Program-made: the position numbers and the translations under genes
Notes under the pieces: generated by a model
The model's input: only the letters and a program-made list of their open reading frames with translations
Told to the model about the DNA's origin: nothing
Database searches by the model: none
DNA from: Streptomyces pristinaespiralis
GTDB lineage: Bacteria > Actinomycetota > Actinomycetes > Streptomycetales > Streptomycetaceae
Assembly: GCF_001278075.1 (NCBI RefSeq)
Contig: NZ_CP011340.1
Coordinates: 6,445,501 to 6,509,500, forward strand
Direction of reading: 5' to 3'
DNA length: 64,000 nucleotides
Shown: in pieces, positions 1 through 8,678 of the stretch
Position numbering within the stretch: position 1 is the first letter of the stretch
Layout: the number at the start of each line of letters is the position of its first letter

Positions 1-559
1 CGAGCGGTCCGCGGTCGACGCGGAGATGCGGCGCAAGATCAAGGCGATGTCGTACGGGCTGGCCTACGGGCTCTCGGCGTTCGGCCTCTCCCAGCAGCTG
101 GGCATCGAGCCCGCCGAGGCACGGGTCCTGATGGACACCTACTTCGAGCGGTTCGGCGGCGTGCGGGACTACCTGCGGCGCGTCGTCGACGAGGCGCGCG
201 CCACCGGCTACACGGCGACGATGCTCGGCCGGCGCCGGTATCTCCCCGACCTCAACAGCGACAACCGGCAGCGGCGCGAGTCCGCCGAGCGGATGGCGCT
301 CAACGCACCGATCCAGGGCACCGCGGCGGACATCGTCAAGGTCGCCATGCTCAACGTGGACCGGGCGCTGACGGACGCGAAGCTGTCGTCCAGGCTGCTG
401 CTCCAGGTCCACGACGAAATCGTCCTGGAGGTCGCCCCGGGCGAGCGCGAGCAGGTCGAGACGCTGGTGCGCCACGAGATGTCCTCGGCGGTGTCGCTCC
501 GCGCCCCGCTCGACGTCTCGGTCGGCGCGGGTCCGGACTGGGAGTCGGCGGCCCACTGA
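1..559 (+). CDS. polA: DNA polymerase I, C-terminal part (5' end outside window)
   Basis: This is the C-terminal polymerase (palm/fingers) part of family A DNA polymerase I, which fills gaps in excision repair and replaces Okazaki primers. The reading frame is open from base 2. The fingers O-helix block KAMSYGLAYG lies near the start, and the ALNAPIQGTAADIVK block follows. Motif C, QVHDEIVLEV, supplies a catalytic Asp-Glu pair. The protein ends normally at TGA 557-559, so only the 5' end is missing, cut by the window edge. A perfect hairpin follows directly. Together with the uvr genes in this window it would complete nucleotide excision repair. Confidence 0.97.
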   Translation, partial: ERSAVDAEMRRKIKAMSYGLAYGLSAFGLSQQLGIEPAEARVLMDTYFERFGGVRDYLRRVVDEARATGYTATMLGRRRYLPDLNSDNRQRRESAERMALNAPIQGTAADIVKVAMLNVDRALTDAKLSSRLLLQVHDEIVLEVAPGEREQVETLVRHEMSSAVSLRAPLDVSVGAGPDWESAAH

Positions 560-564
560 CGCCT

Positions 565-593
565 GCGGCACGCCCCCGGTGGGGGCGTGCCGC
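565..593 (+). terminator. Rho-independent-type hairpin after polA
   Basis: A perfect 13-bp stem (GCGGCACGCCCCC paired with GGGGGCGTGCCGC) around a 3-base loop begins 5 bases after the polA stop. There is no U-tract, as is common for Streptomyces terminators. It lies between polA and the convergent DUF4184 gene and could stop transcription from both sides. Confidence 0.8.
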
Positions 594-650
594 CGCTCGC
601 TTCTCCAGGCGGGGGCCGGACACCTCCGTCCCCGCCTCGTCAGGGACCCG

Positions 651-1508
651 TCATCCCTGACGCACACTTCGCTCCGGAAGCGGCGGCGCCTCGGAGGCTT
701 CAGGAACCGGTCCCCGACCGCGTCCGCGCACCCGCACCGCCGTGGCGTACAGCACCAGCCCCACGGCCAGCCCCGCTCCCGCCCCGAAGCATGCCGTCGG
801 GATGATGTCGAGCGGCGTCTCGATCCGTCCCCAGTACTGGTACCAGCGCACGCAGCGGTGCGCGACGCCCGCCAGGACGCACACCGCGATGAGCCCGGCG
901 GCCAGCAGCCGGGCCCGGCGGCCGAGCAGCATCACGGGCGCCTGTGGTGACGCGGGCGCCCGCCGCAGCGCGGTAGCCGTGAACCACACCAGCGCGACGA
1001 GCGCCACGGCCGAACTGCCGTACTGCGTGTACGTATAGAGCGGGAAGCCCGCGACGGCCTCCCCGAGGACGGGCATCATCCGCACGCCCCACCGGTCGAA
1101 GTGGGTGAACGCGTCCCACACGACATGGGTACTGGCTCCGATCACCGCGGAGACGTAGAACCACAGGGCAGCGCTGACCGGCGGCCGGACCCGCGGCCGC
1201 CCGCGCAGCAGTGTGTACACCCGCCCCTGCCGCGCCGCCGGCAGCAGCGCGACGAGCGGATCCCGCATCAGCAGCCAGAGACAGACGAGTACGGCGGTGA
1301 TGGCGACGTCGACGGTCAGCACGCCCAGCACCCCGTGCGTCACCGCCCCGAAGCCCATCGCGTCGGGAAGGACGCTCGCCGCGAAGTACGTCGTGTCCGG
1401 TGCGAACGACCCGAGGACGAGCGCCGAGGCGTACAGGGGACCGCGTGCGGTCCCGTTCCTCCGCAGGACCGGCAGCACCGCCGCGGCGTGGCTGATGGTG
1501 AACGGCAT
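651..1508 (-). CDS. DUF4184 family integral membrane protein
   Basis: A 285-residue multi-pass membrane protein. It opens with PFTISHAAAVLPVLRR, the conserved start of DUF4184 proteins, followed by GSFAPDTTYF, and has conserved His and Asp residues (THVVWDAFTHFDRWG) in the middle. About six hydrophobic segments are visible. The His/Asp pattern resembles membrane-bound hydrolases of the YdjM type, but no activity is known for this family. The ATG at 1506-1508 is preceded on the minus strand by AGGGGGCG, a good ribosome binding site. It is monocistronic and convergent with polA. Confidence 0.8.
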   Translation of the reverse strand: MPFTISHAAAVLPVLRRNGTARGPLYASALVLGSFAPDTTYFAASVLPDAMGFGAVTHGVLGVLTVDVAITAVLVCLWLLMRDPLVALLPAARQGRVYTLLRGRPRVRPPVSAALWFYVSAVIGASTHVVWDAFTHFDRWGVRMMPVLGEAVAGFPLYTYTQYGSSAVALVALVWFTATALRRAPASPQAPVMLLGRRARLLAAGLIAVCVLAGVAHRCVRWYQYWGRIETPLDIIPTACFGAGAGLAVGLVLYATAVRVRGRGRGPVPEASEAPPLPERSVRQG

Positions 1509-1657
1509 GGCGTCGCCCCCTGTGACCGAAGTTGATCAGTGGCCCAAGTATGCGTGACGCCCTGCGGCGAGGGGCGTCCGGAATCCGGCGACGAGCAGGA
1601 GGTGGCGAAGTAGTGAAAACCGGTCAGGGCACGGTGTCCGGATGTCTCAAGGTGCAC

Positions 1658-1663
1658 TAGGGT
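1658..1663 (+). promoter_or_regulatory. Possible -10 element of the lytic transglycosylase gene
   Basis: TAGGGT fits the TAGRRT -10 preference of the Streptomyces housekeeping sigma factor HrdB. It is 56 bases before the start codon and is followed by the palindrome TCACGTGA (1662-1669). I see no convincing -35, so this is weak. Confidence 0.3.
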
Positions 1664-1719
1664 CACGTGAGTCCGCGCTGGGGAGCGCGAACAGCAGCTG
1701 ATGGGGAGGGAACAGACGT

Positions 1720-3426
1720 ATGGCAGCGCAATTCGGCCGCCGGCTGCGCAGGGGAGCGACGACGACGGCGGTTGCCGCCGCTGCCGTGGCCGCACTCTCC
1801 GCGTCACAGGCGCCCGGCGTCACGCCCGCCACCTCGGGCACCGGGCAGGAGGCGTCGGACGCTGCACCGCCGCCCGGCACGCCGGTGACCGGCAACTCCC
1901 CGTACTACACGGACCTCCCGCCGCTGAACACACCCGACAAGCCCGGCACTTCGGGCGATCTGCCGGAACTCGGCACGGGTGAGGCCGGCATACCCGCCTC
2001 CGTGCTCGCCGCCTACAAGCAGGCCGAGCAGACCATCGCCGCGTCCGACCCGGCCTGCCGGCTGCCCTGGCAGCTGCTCGCCGCCATCGGCAAGGTCGAG
2101 TCCGGTCAGGCGAGGGGCGGCAGGGTCGACGCCAACGGCACGACGCTCACCCCGATCCTCGGCCCCGTCCTCAACGGCGTCGGTTTCGCGAACATCTCGG
2201 ACTCCGACAACGGCGCCTACGACGGCGATGCCGTGCACGACCGTGCCGTCGGGCCGATGCAGTTCATCCCGCAGACGTGGGAGACCTGGGGTCAGGACGC
2301 CAACGCCGACGGCCGCAAGGACCCCAACAACATCTACGACGCGGCGCTCGCCGCGGGCCGCTACCTCTGCGCCAACGGCCGCGACCTCGGCAACAAGAAC
2401 GACCTCGACCAGGCGATCCTCGGCTACAACCACTCGCGGGAATACCTGCGCACGGTGCTGTCCTGGTTCGAGTACTACAAGCGCGGCGCCCACCAGGTCC
2501 CCGACGGGGCGGGCGTTCTGCCGGTGGGCGACGGTCCCGACAGCTCGGGCCCGCTGCCGACGCCGAACCCCACCCCCACGCCGAGCCCGTCGAAGCCCGC
2601 GCCGGATCCGAAGCCGAGCCCCACGCCGAGCCCGTCGAACCCCACCCCCACGCCTACGCCGACCCCCACGCCGACCCCGCCCCCGACGTCCACGCCGGCC
2701 CCCGCGCCCGTGAGCCGTCTCGAGGACGCGGGCACCGGGCCGCTGACGGCCGTGGCCGGCCGTCAGTTCACCGAGCGGGCCACGGTCCGCGCGGAGAACG
2801 CGAAGGGACAGCCCGTCGCCAAGGTGGCCGTCCGGTTCATGATCGTCGGCGACACCGACACCCGCTTCGCCGGTGACCTCACGCAGGCCGTCGTGGCCAC
2901 CGGGGCGGACGGCACCGTCAGTGCCCCGGCACTGGTCGCGGGGGAGCGGACCGGCTCCTTCACCGTCCGGGCCACCGTCATCGAGCGCTCCCTGCCCGGC
3001 GTCGAATTTGGCGCCACGGTCACCGAGCGGGAAGCGGACAGCATCGTCCGGACCGACACCAAGGCCCTGACGGCCACCGCCGGCGGCGAGTTCGCGGACG
3101 TCATCCGCGTCCGGGCCGCATGTGACGGAGTGGCCGCCTCCGGTGTCGCGGTCTCCGCCACGATGATCGTCTCCAAGGAGAACGGGGCGGAGAACGACAA
3201 GGGACCGTACTTCAAGAAGGCCGACGGCACGGTCGTCCGTACCCTGACCGGGCTTCGCACCGGCGCGGACGGCCTGCTCGAGCTTCCGAAGGTCTACGCC
3301 GACGGCAATCAGGGCACCTTCGTCCTCCGGCTCACCGCTCCCGGCGGCGGCACCCTGGACGTCGAACTGCAGGTGACGGCACCGGCGAGCGCGACCCCGT
3401 CGCCCTCCCCGTCGCCGACCCCCTGA
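1720..3426 (+). CDS. Secreted lytic transglycosylase (SLT fold) with Pro-rich linker and C-terminal Ig-like repeats
   Basis: A 568-residue secreted peptidoglycan-cleaving enzyme. It has an N-terminal Arg-rich signal sequence with a hydrophobic core (about residues 8-30). A transglycosylase domain at about 100-250 carries the catalytic Glu in AAIGKVESG (about residue 127), followed by GPMQFIPQTWETWG and ILGYNHSREYL. A Pro/Thr/Ser linker at about 270-330 follows, then two Ig-like (Big-type) modules up to the end. The last residues are again Pro/Ser-rich, which suggests a wall-spanning or wall-binding tail. GGGAGGG lies upstream at normal spacing. It should act outside the membrane in wall remodelling. 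A hairpin terminator follows. Confidence 0.88.
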   Translation: MAAQFGRRLRRGATTTAVAAAAVAALSASQAPGVTPATSGTGQEASDAAPPPGTPVTGNSPYYTDLPPLNTPDKPGTSGDLPELGTGEAGIPASVLAAYKQAEQTIAASDPACRLPWQLLAAIGKVESGQARGGRVDANGTTLTPILGPVLNGVGFANISDSDNGAYDGDAVHDRAVGPMQFIPQTWETWGQDANADGRKDPNNIYDAALAAGRYLCANGRDLGNKNDLDQAILGYNHSREYLRTVLSWFEYYKRGAHQVPDGAGVLPVGDGPDSSGPLPTPNPTPTPSPSKPAPDPKPSPTPSPSNPTPTPTPTPTPTPPPTSTPAPAPVSRLEDAGTGPLTAVAGRQFTERATVRAENAKGQPVAKVAVRFMIVGDTDTRFAGDLTQAVVATGADGTVSAPALVAGERTGSFTVRATVIERSLPGVEFGATVTEREADSIVRTDTKALTATAGGEFADVIRVRAACDGVAASGVAVSATMIVSKENGAENDKGPYFKKADGTVVRTLTGLRTGADGLLELPKVYADGNQGTFVLRLTAPGGGTLDVELQVTAPASATPSPSPSPTP

Positions 3427-3440
3427 CCGAGGCTCCGCCC

Positions 3441-3479
3441 GCACCGCCCCTGCCCCGCCCGCCGGGACAGGGGCGGTGC
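3441..3479 (+). terminator. Hairpin after the lytic transglycosylase gene
   Basis: Twelve-base arms GCACCGCCCCTG and CAGGGGCGGTGC pair perfectly around a 15-base GC-rich loop, 14 bases after the stop codon. Confidence 0.7.
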
Positions 3480-3559
3480 TGTGTGTTCTCTTCTTCCGGC
3501 GGCGTTGCTACGGTGCCCCAGACCTGACGACCTATCAGATCATGTCCGGGAGGCCGAGC

Positions 3560-3697
3560 ATGCGCGCCCTCGTCGCCGCCGCCGTCGGACTCGCCGCCGC
3601 CCTCGCCCTCGTGCTCACCGTCACGGCGATCGGCACACCCCCCGGCGAGACCTCACCCGAGCCGCTGCTGACCACCGTCCCCGGCCCCAAGGACTGA
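3560..3697 (+). CDS. Small membrane peptide, SPW_0924-type family
   Basis: A 45-residue peptide with one hydrophobic segment (about residues 4-25) and a short extracytoplasmic tail ending TTVPGPKD. The ATG at 3560 follows CCGGGAGG at good spacing. An upstream in-frame ATG at 3542 has no such site. It ends 8 bases before the DUF3068 gene, so the two are probably co-transcribed. From memory, this small ORF sits upstream of DUF3068 genes in many Streptomyces and has been given the family name SPW_0924. Its function is unknown. It may be an anchor or partner of the downstream protein. Confidence 0.65.
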   Translation: MRALVAAAVGLAAALALVLTVTAIGTPPGETSPEPLLTTVPGPKD

Positions 3698-3705
3698 GGG
3701 CCGCC

Positions 3706-4695
3706 ATGCGCAGCAGAGCCGGCCTCGTCCTCGTCGCCCTCGCCGTCTTCCTTGCCGCGCTCTCCCCACTGCTGCGCTGGTACGCCTTCCCACGGCTCGC
3801 CAAGGTGCCCGCCGGCCAGTACCAGGAGATGGTCCTCGAGGCGAAGCCCGCGACGCTCCTCGACTACGGCACCCTTCAGGCGAAGAAGGTCGAGAAGGTC
3901 ACCATCGTGCAGACCCTCAAGGGCAACGTGGAGGAGTCGGAGCGGATCGAACGGACCGCCGGCCGCGACATCGTCGTCTGGGACTCCCTCTCCTACATCC
4001 AGGGGCCCGACGGCGCGACGGTGTCGCAGATCCCCGAGCGGTACATCTTCGACGCGCACACCCAGGAGCCGGTGCACGCCACCGGCGAGTCCGTCGACGG
4101 CGACGCGGTGAGGCGCGAGGGCATCGAGTTCAAGTGGCCGTTCCTCACCGAGAAGCGGGACTACGTGTACTTCGACGCCCAGGCACGGACATCCGCCCCC
4201 ATCCACTACAAGGGCACCCGCCAGTTCCGTGGTCTGGAGGTCTACTACTTCGAGCAGACCATCCCTTGGACCAAGGTGCCGTACCCGAAGAAGATGCCGA
4301 TCCCCGGAATCGACGCGAGCACGTTGGAGAAGCAGACCGGTACCACCCGCTGGTACACCACCAAGCGCATGTTCTGGGTGGAGCCTGTCACCGGAGCGCC
4401 CGTCAACGGCGAGGAGATCCACCGGGAAGAACTGCGCGGCGGCTCCCTGCTCGGCGGGCGCGACAAGGTCACCGCCTTCGCCGGGCATGTGAAGATGCGC
4501 CCCGACTACGTCGACTCCACGGTCGAACTGGTCACCTCCCAGCGCCGTATGGTCCTGCTCATGACCTCCTACCTCCCGTGGGGGTTCCTCGTCACCGGCG
4601 CCGGCCTGCTGGCGCTCGCCCTCTGGCGGGAGGCCCGCAGCCGCCGCCCCGACCCCGCGGACGTGGCGGCCGCGGTGGAACCGCTCAGGGTTTGA
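3706..4695 (+). CDS. DUF3068 (PorA-like) membrane-anchored protein
   Basis: A 329-residue protein with a membrane segment at each end: about residues 5-22 at the N-terminus and LPWGFLVTGAGLLALAL near the C-terminus. The large domain between them should face outward. The sequence after the first segment (RLAKVPAGQY, TLQAKKVEKVTIVQTLKG) fits DUF3068, a family that NCBI names PorA-like in actinobacteria. No enzymatic motif is visible and the function is unknown. The ATG at 3706 lies just after the small SPW_0924-type gene. The many longer reading frames that begin upstream overlap that gene and were not used. Confidence 0.78.
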   Translation: MRSRAGLVLVALAVFLAALSPLLRWYAFPRLAKVPAGQYQEMVLEAKPATLLDYGTLQAKKVEKVTIVQTLKGNVEESERIERTAGRDIVVWDSLSYIQGPDGATVSQIPERYIFDAHTQEPVHATGESVDGDAVRREGIEFKWPFLTEKRDYVYFDAQARTSAPIHYKGTRQFRGLEVYYFEQTIPWTKVPYPKKMPIPGIDASTLEKQTGTTRWYTTKRMFWVEPVTGAPVNGEEIHREELRGGSLLGGRDKVTAFAGHVKMRPDYVDSTVELVTSQRRMVLLMTSYLPWGFLVTGAGLLALALWREARSRRPDPADVAAAVEPLRV

Positions 4696-4713
4696 GGCCC
4701 GGGCGGGGGGCCA

Positions 4714-4744
4714 CACGTGTCCGACACCCTCACGTGTCCGACAC
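4714..4744. repeat. Perfect 14-bp direct repeat between convergent genes
   Basis: CACGTGTCCGACAC occurs at 4714-4727 and again at 4731-4744, separated by CCT. Each copy contains the CACGTG palindrome. The repeat lies between the ends of the DUF3068 gene and hrpB, where a promoter operator is not expected. Its role is unknown. Confidence 0.7.
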
Positions 4745-4812
4745 GGAGTCTTCCGGCGTCTTGAGCCCTGCCCGTGGCCTCCCGGCGTCCGAGGCCGGGC
4801 CCGGCCGGCCGC

Positions 4813-7299
4813 TCAGGGTCTGAGCCGTGCCTTCGTGTGCCGCGTCGGTTCCGCCGTCGCCGGGTCCTCGGGCCAGGGGTGCTTCGGATACCGGCCGCGC
4901 AGCTCCGCCCGCACCGCCCGGTAACCCTCACGCCAGAACGAGGCCAGATCCGCCGTGACCGCCGCCGGTCTGCCCGCGGGGGAGAGGAGATGCACCACCA
5001 CGGGGACGCCGGCGACCTCCGGTGTCTCGCGCAGACCGAACAGCTCCTGGAGTTTCACCGCGAGCACCGGCTGCTCCCCGCCGTACTCCACCCGTATCCG
5101 GGAGCCGCTCGGCACCTCGATCCGCTCCGGCGCGAGCTCGTCCAGCCTGGCCGCGTCGCCGGTCGCCCACGGCAGCAGCCGCTGCAACGCCTGACCGGCC
5201 TGGACGCGGCCCAGGTCGGCCCGCCGCCGGGCGCGGGACAGCTCCGGCTCCAGCCACTCGTCGGCCCGTTCGAGCAGTTCGGCGTCCGACACGTCCGGCC
5301 ACGGCCGGTCCAGCACCCTGTGCAGAAACGCGAGCCGCTCGCGCAGTCCGTGTGCCTCACGCGTCCAGTGCAGCAGCCCGAGCCCTTCCCGGCGCAGCCC
5401 CTCCAGCAGCGCCTGCCGTACGAGCCCGGAGTCCGGCGCGCTCAAGGGGCGTACGGACAGCTCGACCGCGCCCAGCCGCTCCACGCGCCGGGCCACGACG
5501 TCACCGTCCTCCCAGTGGACGTCCTCGCTGCGGGACAGGAGATGGGACGCGGCCCCGCGGGCGCCGTCCTCGTCGAGTACGGCGGCGAGCCTGATCCGTG
5601 CGGACACGGCGGTGGCGGGGCGGTCGGCGACGGCGACCGCCAGCCAGGGCGCGTCGCGCAGCGCCGACCCCGCGTCGAGCAGGCCTCCGGTCCCGGAAGC
5701 CATCAGATACGCCCCGTCGCCCCGCCGCCGCGCCACCCGCTCCGGGAACGCGAGCGCGGCGACCAGCCCCGCGACGGCGTCGTCGCCGGACGGCCCTGCC
5801 CGGTGCCCCGTGCCGCCGCCGAGTGACGACTCCAGCCGCCGGGTCTCCGCACGCCACCGCGCCCCGTACGCGTCGTTGCCACGCCGGGCCGCGCGCCAGG
5901 CGCCCGCCAGGTCGTCCCCGTACTCCCGTGGCGGTTCGTCGCTCAGCAGAGCCACCACCTCGGCTGCGCGCCGGGCCCCCACCTGAGCGGAGCCGTCGAG
6001 GAGCGCGCGGGCCAGCCGCGGGTGGACGCCCAGGCGCGACATCCGGGCGCCACGGCCGGTGGCCCTGCCCGACGCGTCGACCGCGCCGATCGCGGCCAGC
6101 ACCGAGCGCGCGGCGGCCATCGCGCCCGGCGGAGGAGCGTCCAGCAGCGCCAGGCCGGCGGCTTCCGGGTCGCCCCAGCACGCCACATGCAGCGCGAACG
6201 CCGTCAGATCCGCGACCTTGATCTCCGGGGCGGGGAAACGCGGGAGGCGGGTGTCCTCCGCCTCCGTCCAGCAGCGGTACACCGTGCCGGGTCCCTCGCG
6301 GCCGGCCCTGCCCGCCCGCTGCCGTCCCGACGCCTGCGAAGCCCGCACGGTCGTGAGGGCACTCAGGCCGCGCGCGTGGTCGGTGCGCGGCTCACGCGCC
6401 AGACCGGAGTCGACGACGACGCGCACCCCCGGCACCGTCAGTGACGATTCGGCGACCGACGTCGCAAGGATCACCCGGCGGGTGTCGCCGCCCGAGAGCA
6501 CCGCGTCCTGCACGGCGGCCGGGGCCCGGCCGTGCACCTGAAGGACTTCCGCGTCCACCCCCGCGAGCTGCCCCGCCACCCGGCCGATCTCACCCACGCC
6601 CGGCAGGAAGCAGAGCACGTCCCCCTCGCGTTCCTCGAGCGCCCTGCGCACCACCGAAGCCACGTGCGTCAGCAGCGCGGGATCGACCCGCATCCCGTGC
6701 GGCGGCCGCACCGGACGGAACGGAGGCGCCCAGACGACCTCGACGGGGTGCGCGACGCCCTCGGCCCGCACCACCGGCGCGTCACCGAGGAGCCGCGCCC
6801 ATCCTTCGGCGTCCGTCGTCGCGGAGGCCGCCAGCAGCCGCAGCTCCGGGCGCAGCGTGTCCCGGACATCCAGCAGGAAGGCGGCGACCGTGTCGGCGTC
6901 GAGATGGCGCTCGTGACACTCGTCGAGCATCACCGCGTCGACACCGGCCAGCTCCTGGTCGCGCTGGAGCCGCTGAAGCAGCACGCCGGTGGTGACCACC
7001 TCCACGACCGTCTCCGGCCCGACCACGCGCTCGCCGCGGACGGTGAAGCCCACCCGGCCGCCCACCTTCTCGCCGAGGAGCCACGCCATCCGCCGCGCCG
7101 CCGCGCGCGCCGCTATCCGGCGGGGCTCCGCGACCACGACCTTGGCGCCGGTCTCGGCGAGGACCAGCGGCACCAGCGTGGTCTTGCCAGTGCCGGGCGG
7201 AGCGCACAGCACGGCCGTGCCGCGCTCGTCGAGCGCGCCGAGCAGCTCGTCGACGGCATGGCGGACGGGAAGGCGGTCGATTGCGTCGTTTCGGATCAC
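4813..7299 (-). CDS. hrpB: ATP-dependent RNA helicase HrpB
   Basis: An 828-residue DEAH/RHA-type helicase of normal HrpB length. Walker A is APPGTGKTT (about residues 34-42) and motif II is DECHERHLD (about 126-134). Motif III-like ASATTDAEGW and motif VI SGRQRAGRAGREGPG follow, and a C-terminal HrpB domain fills the last third. The start is a GTG at 7297-7299 (VIRNDAID). I see no strong ribosome binding site there. The family is believed to act on RNA, but its substrate in actinobacteria is not known to me. It is transcribed alone. Confidence 0.92.
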   Translation of the reverse strand: MIRNDAIDRLPVRHAVDELLGALDERGTAVLCAPPGTGKTTLVPLVLAETGAKVVVAEPRRIAARAAARRMAWLLGEKVGGRVGFTVRGERVVGPETVVEVVTTGVLLQRLQRDQELAGVDAVMLDECHERHLDADTVAAFLLDVRDTLRPELRLLAASATTDAEGWARLLGDAPVVRAEGVAHPVEVVWAPPFRPVRPPHGMRVDPALLTHVASVVRRALEEREGDVLCFLPGVGEIGRVAGQLAGVDAEVLQVHGRAPAAVQDAVLSGGDTRRVILATSVAESSLTVPGVRVVVDSGLAREPRTDHARGLSALTTVRASQASGRQRAGRAGREGPGTVYRCWTEAEDTRLPRFPAPEIKVADLTAFALHVACWGDPEAAGLALLDAPPPGAMAAARSVLAAIGAVDASGRATGRGARMSRLGVHPRLARALLDGSAQVGARRAAEVVALLSDEPPREYGDDLAGAWRAARRGNDAYGARWRAETRRLESSLGGGTGHRAGPSGDDAVAGLVAALAFPERVARRRGDGAYLMASGTGGLLDAGSALRDAPWLAVAVADRPATAVSARIRLAAVLDEDGARGAASHLLSRSEDVHWEDGDVVARRVERLGAVELSVRPLSAPDSGLVRQALLEGLRREGLGLLHWTREAHGLRERLAFLHRVLDRPWPDVSDAELLERADEWLEPELSRARRRADLGRVQAGQALQRLLPWATGDAARLDELAPERIEVPSGSRIRVEYGGEQPVLAVKLQELFGLRETPEVAGVPVVVHLLSPAGRPAAVTADLASFWREGYRAVRAELRGRYPKHPWPEDPATAEPTRHTKARLRP

Positions 7300-7509
7300 G
7301 GGCTCAGTCTCGTACGTCCCGGCGAACCGCGGACGCGGCTGTCCACAGCCCCGGTGGGCTTGTACGGCAATCCTGTGCCGGTGCGGTCTCCCCGCGTGGC
7401 ACGGTCGCTCAGCGCCGCGGTCCTCCCGCGCACCACCGTCGTCCGGTGCCGCAGCCCTTGCCGCACCGCGGGGTCCACCCGCTCCGCGGCTTTCGCGTGC
7501 GGCGTTCCG

Positions 7510-8319
7510 TCAGTCCCGCTCGCAGACGAAGATCGCCGTTCCCGGGATCAGGTTGCCGCGCAGCGGGGACCAGCCGCCCCACTCCTGGCTGTTCCAGGCG
7601 GGCCACTCCGGCTCGACCAGGTCGATCAGCCGGAAGCCGCCGGCCACCACGTCCCGCACCCGGTCGCCGAGGGTCCTGTGGTGTTCCACGTAGACCGCGC
7701 GGCCCTCCTCGTCCTGCTCCACGTAAGGGGTGCGGTCGAAGTACGACGCGGCCACCGACAGACCCTCCGGCCCCGGCTCGTCCGGGAACGCCCAGCGGAT
7801 CGGGTGGGTGACGGAGAAGACCCACCGCCCACCGGGCCGCAGCACCCGCCGGACCTCACGGAACACCCGCACCGGGTCGGCGACGAACGGAACCGCCCCG
7901 TAGGCGGAGCACGCCAGGTCGAACGAGCCGTCCCGGAACGGCAGCACGCCCGCGTCCGCCTCCACCAGCGGCACGTCCCCTCCGATGCGCAGCGCGTGCT
8001 GGAGCTGGCGGTGCGAGAGGTCGAGCGCCACAGGCCGGGCGCCCTGCGCGGCGAGCCAGCGTGAGCACTGGGCGGCGCCGGCGCCGATCTCGAGGACGTC
8101 GAGTCCCTTCAGGGAACCGGCGGGACCGAGCAGCGCCGCATCCGCCTCGTCGAGCCCTTCGGGTCCCCATACGAACCGGTCGTCGCCGAGGAACGTGCCG
8201 TGCTCGCTCTGGTACTCGTCGGCGTTCCGGTCCCACCAGCCGCGGCTCGCCCGGCTGCTCTCCGCATCCCCGGTGCTACGGCGGGTCGCTTCCGGTTCAA
8301 AATCTTGGCTCATCGTCAC
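7510..8319 (-). CDS. Class I SAM-dependent methyltransferase
   Basis: A 269-residue soluble methyltransferase. Motif I is VLEIGAGAAQ (about residues 75-84), followed by the acidic VALDLSHRQL and motif IV-like FDLACSAYGAVPFV. The core is of Methyltransf_11/25 type. A conserved N-terminal block WWDRNADEYQSEHG and the C-terminal half (FPDEPGPEGL, SYFDRTPYVEQDE) mark a subfamily common in actinomycetes. The substrate cannot be inferred. Two start codons are possible (MTMSQ or MSQ, two codons apart). It is divergent from rpsA. Confidence 0.85.
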   Translation of the reverse strand: MTMSQDFEPEATRRSTGDAESSRASRGWWDRNADEYQSEHGTFLGDDRFVWGPEGLDEADAALLGPAGSLKGLDVLEIGAGAAQCSRWLAAQGARPVALDLSHRQLQHALRIGGDVPLVEADAGVLPFRDGSFDLACSAYGAVPFVADPVRVFREVRRVLRPGGRWVFSVTHPIRWAFPDEPGPEGLSVAASYFDRTPYVEQDEEGRAVYVEHHRTLGDRVRDVVAGGFRLIDLVEPEWPAWNSQEWGGWSPLRGNLIPGTAIFVCERD

Positions 8320-8678
8320 CGTCGTTGTAGTTTGCGTTCCAGCGCGCCGATATCAGGGCTTCGAAAGATGCCATCGTGGCCTCGGCGAACAAGAGTTGTG
8401 CCGGAATTGTGGTCTTCCACCCCCGGTGTGCGCCTTCGCGCATTGACCGTGTCCGGCTGCCCCCGTATGCTACAAGTTGCGCTGCGAGCCTGCGCGCCTC
8501 AGACCGAGCAGGCCGCGCTCGCACCTGTATGTATCCCTCGGTTCACGGGGCGTCTCTGGAGATCCGATCGGATCGCTTGGCCGACGCTTCGAAGGCTGTC
8601 CGGTTATGCAGCTGCGACACCGGCTCTCGGCGTAGCAGTACCTACGACTTCAATGTCCGTACCGGAGCCCTTTCCCAC
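8320..8678. other. Intergenic region between methyltransferase and rpsA, including the rpsA leader
   Basis: These 359 bases hold no gene I can support. Frames that run through them are extensions of rpsA. They contain a strong promoter at 8443-8471, which leaves a leader of about 200 bases before rpsA, long for a ribosomal protein gene. I did not find a convincing known leader fold. Confidence 0.6.
8443..8471 (+). promoter_or_regulatory. Near-consensus housekeeping promoter for rpsA
   Basis: TTGACC (8443-8448) and TATGCT (8466-8471) are separated by exactly 17 bases. This is close to the HrdB consensus, as expected for a highly expressed ribosomal protein gene. Transcription would start near 8478, about 200 bases upstream of rpsA. 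Confidence 0.75.

Noticed and set aside
1509..1719. c-di-AMP (ydaO) riboswitch before the lytic transglycosylase
   Set aside because: Such switches occur before wall hydrolases in Streptomyces, but I cannot find the conserved blocks here.
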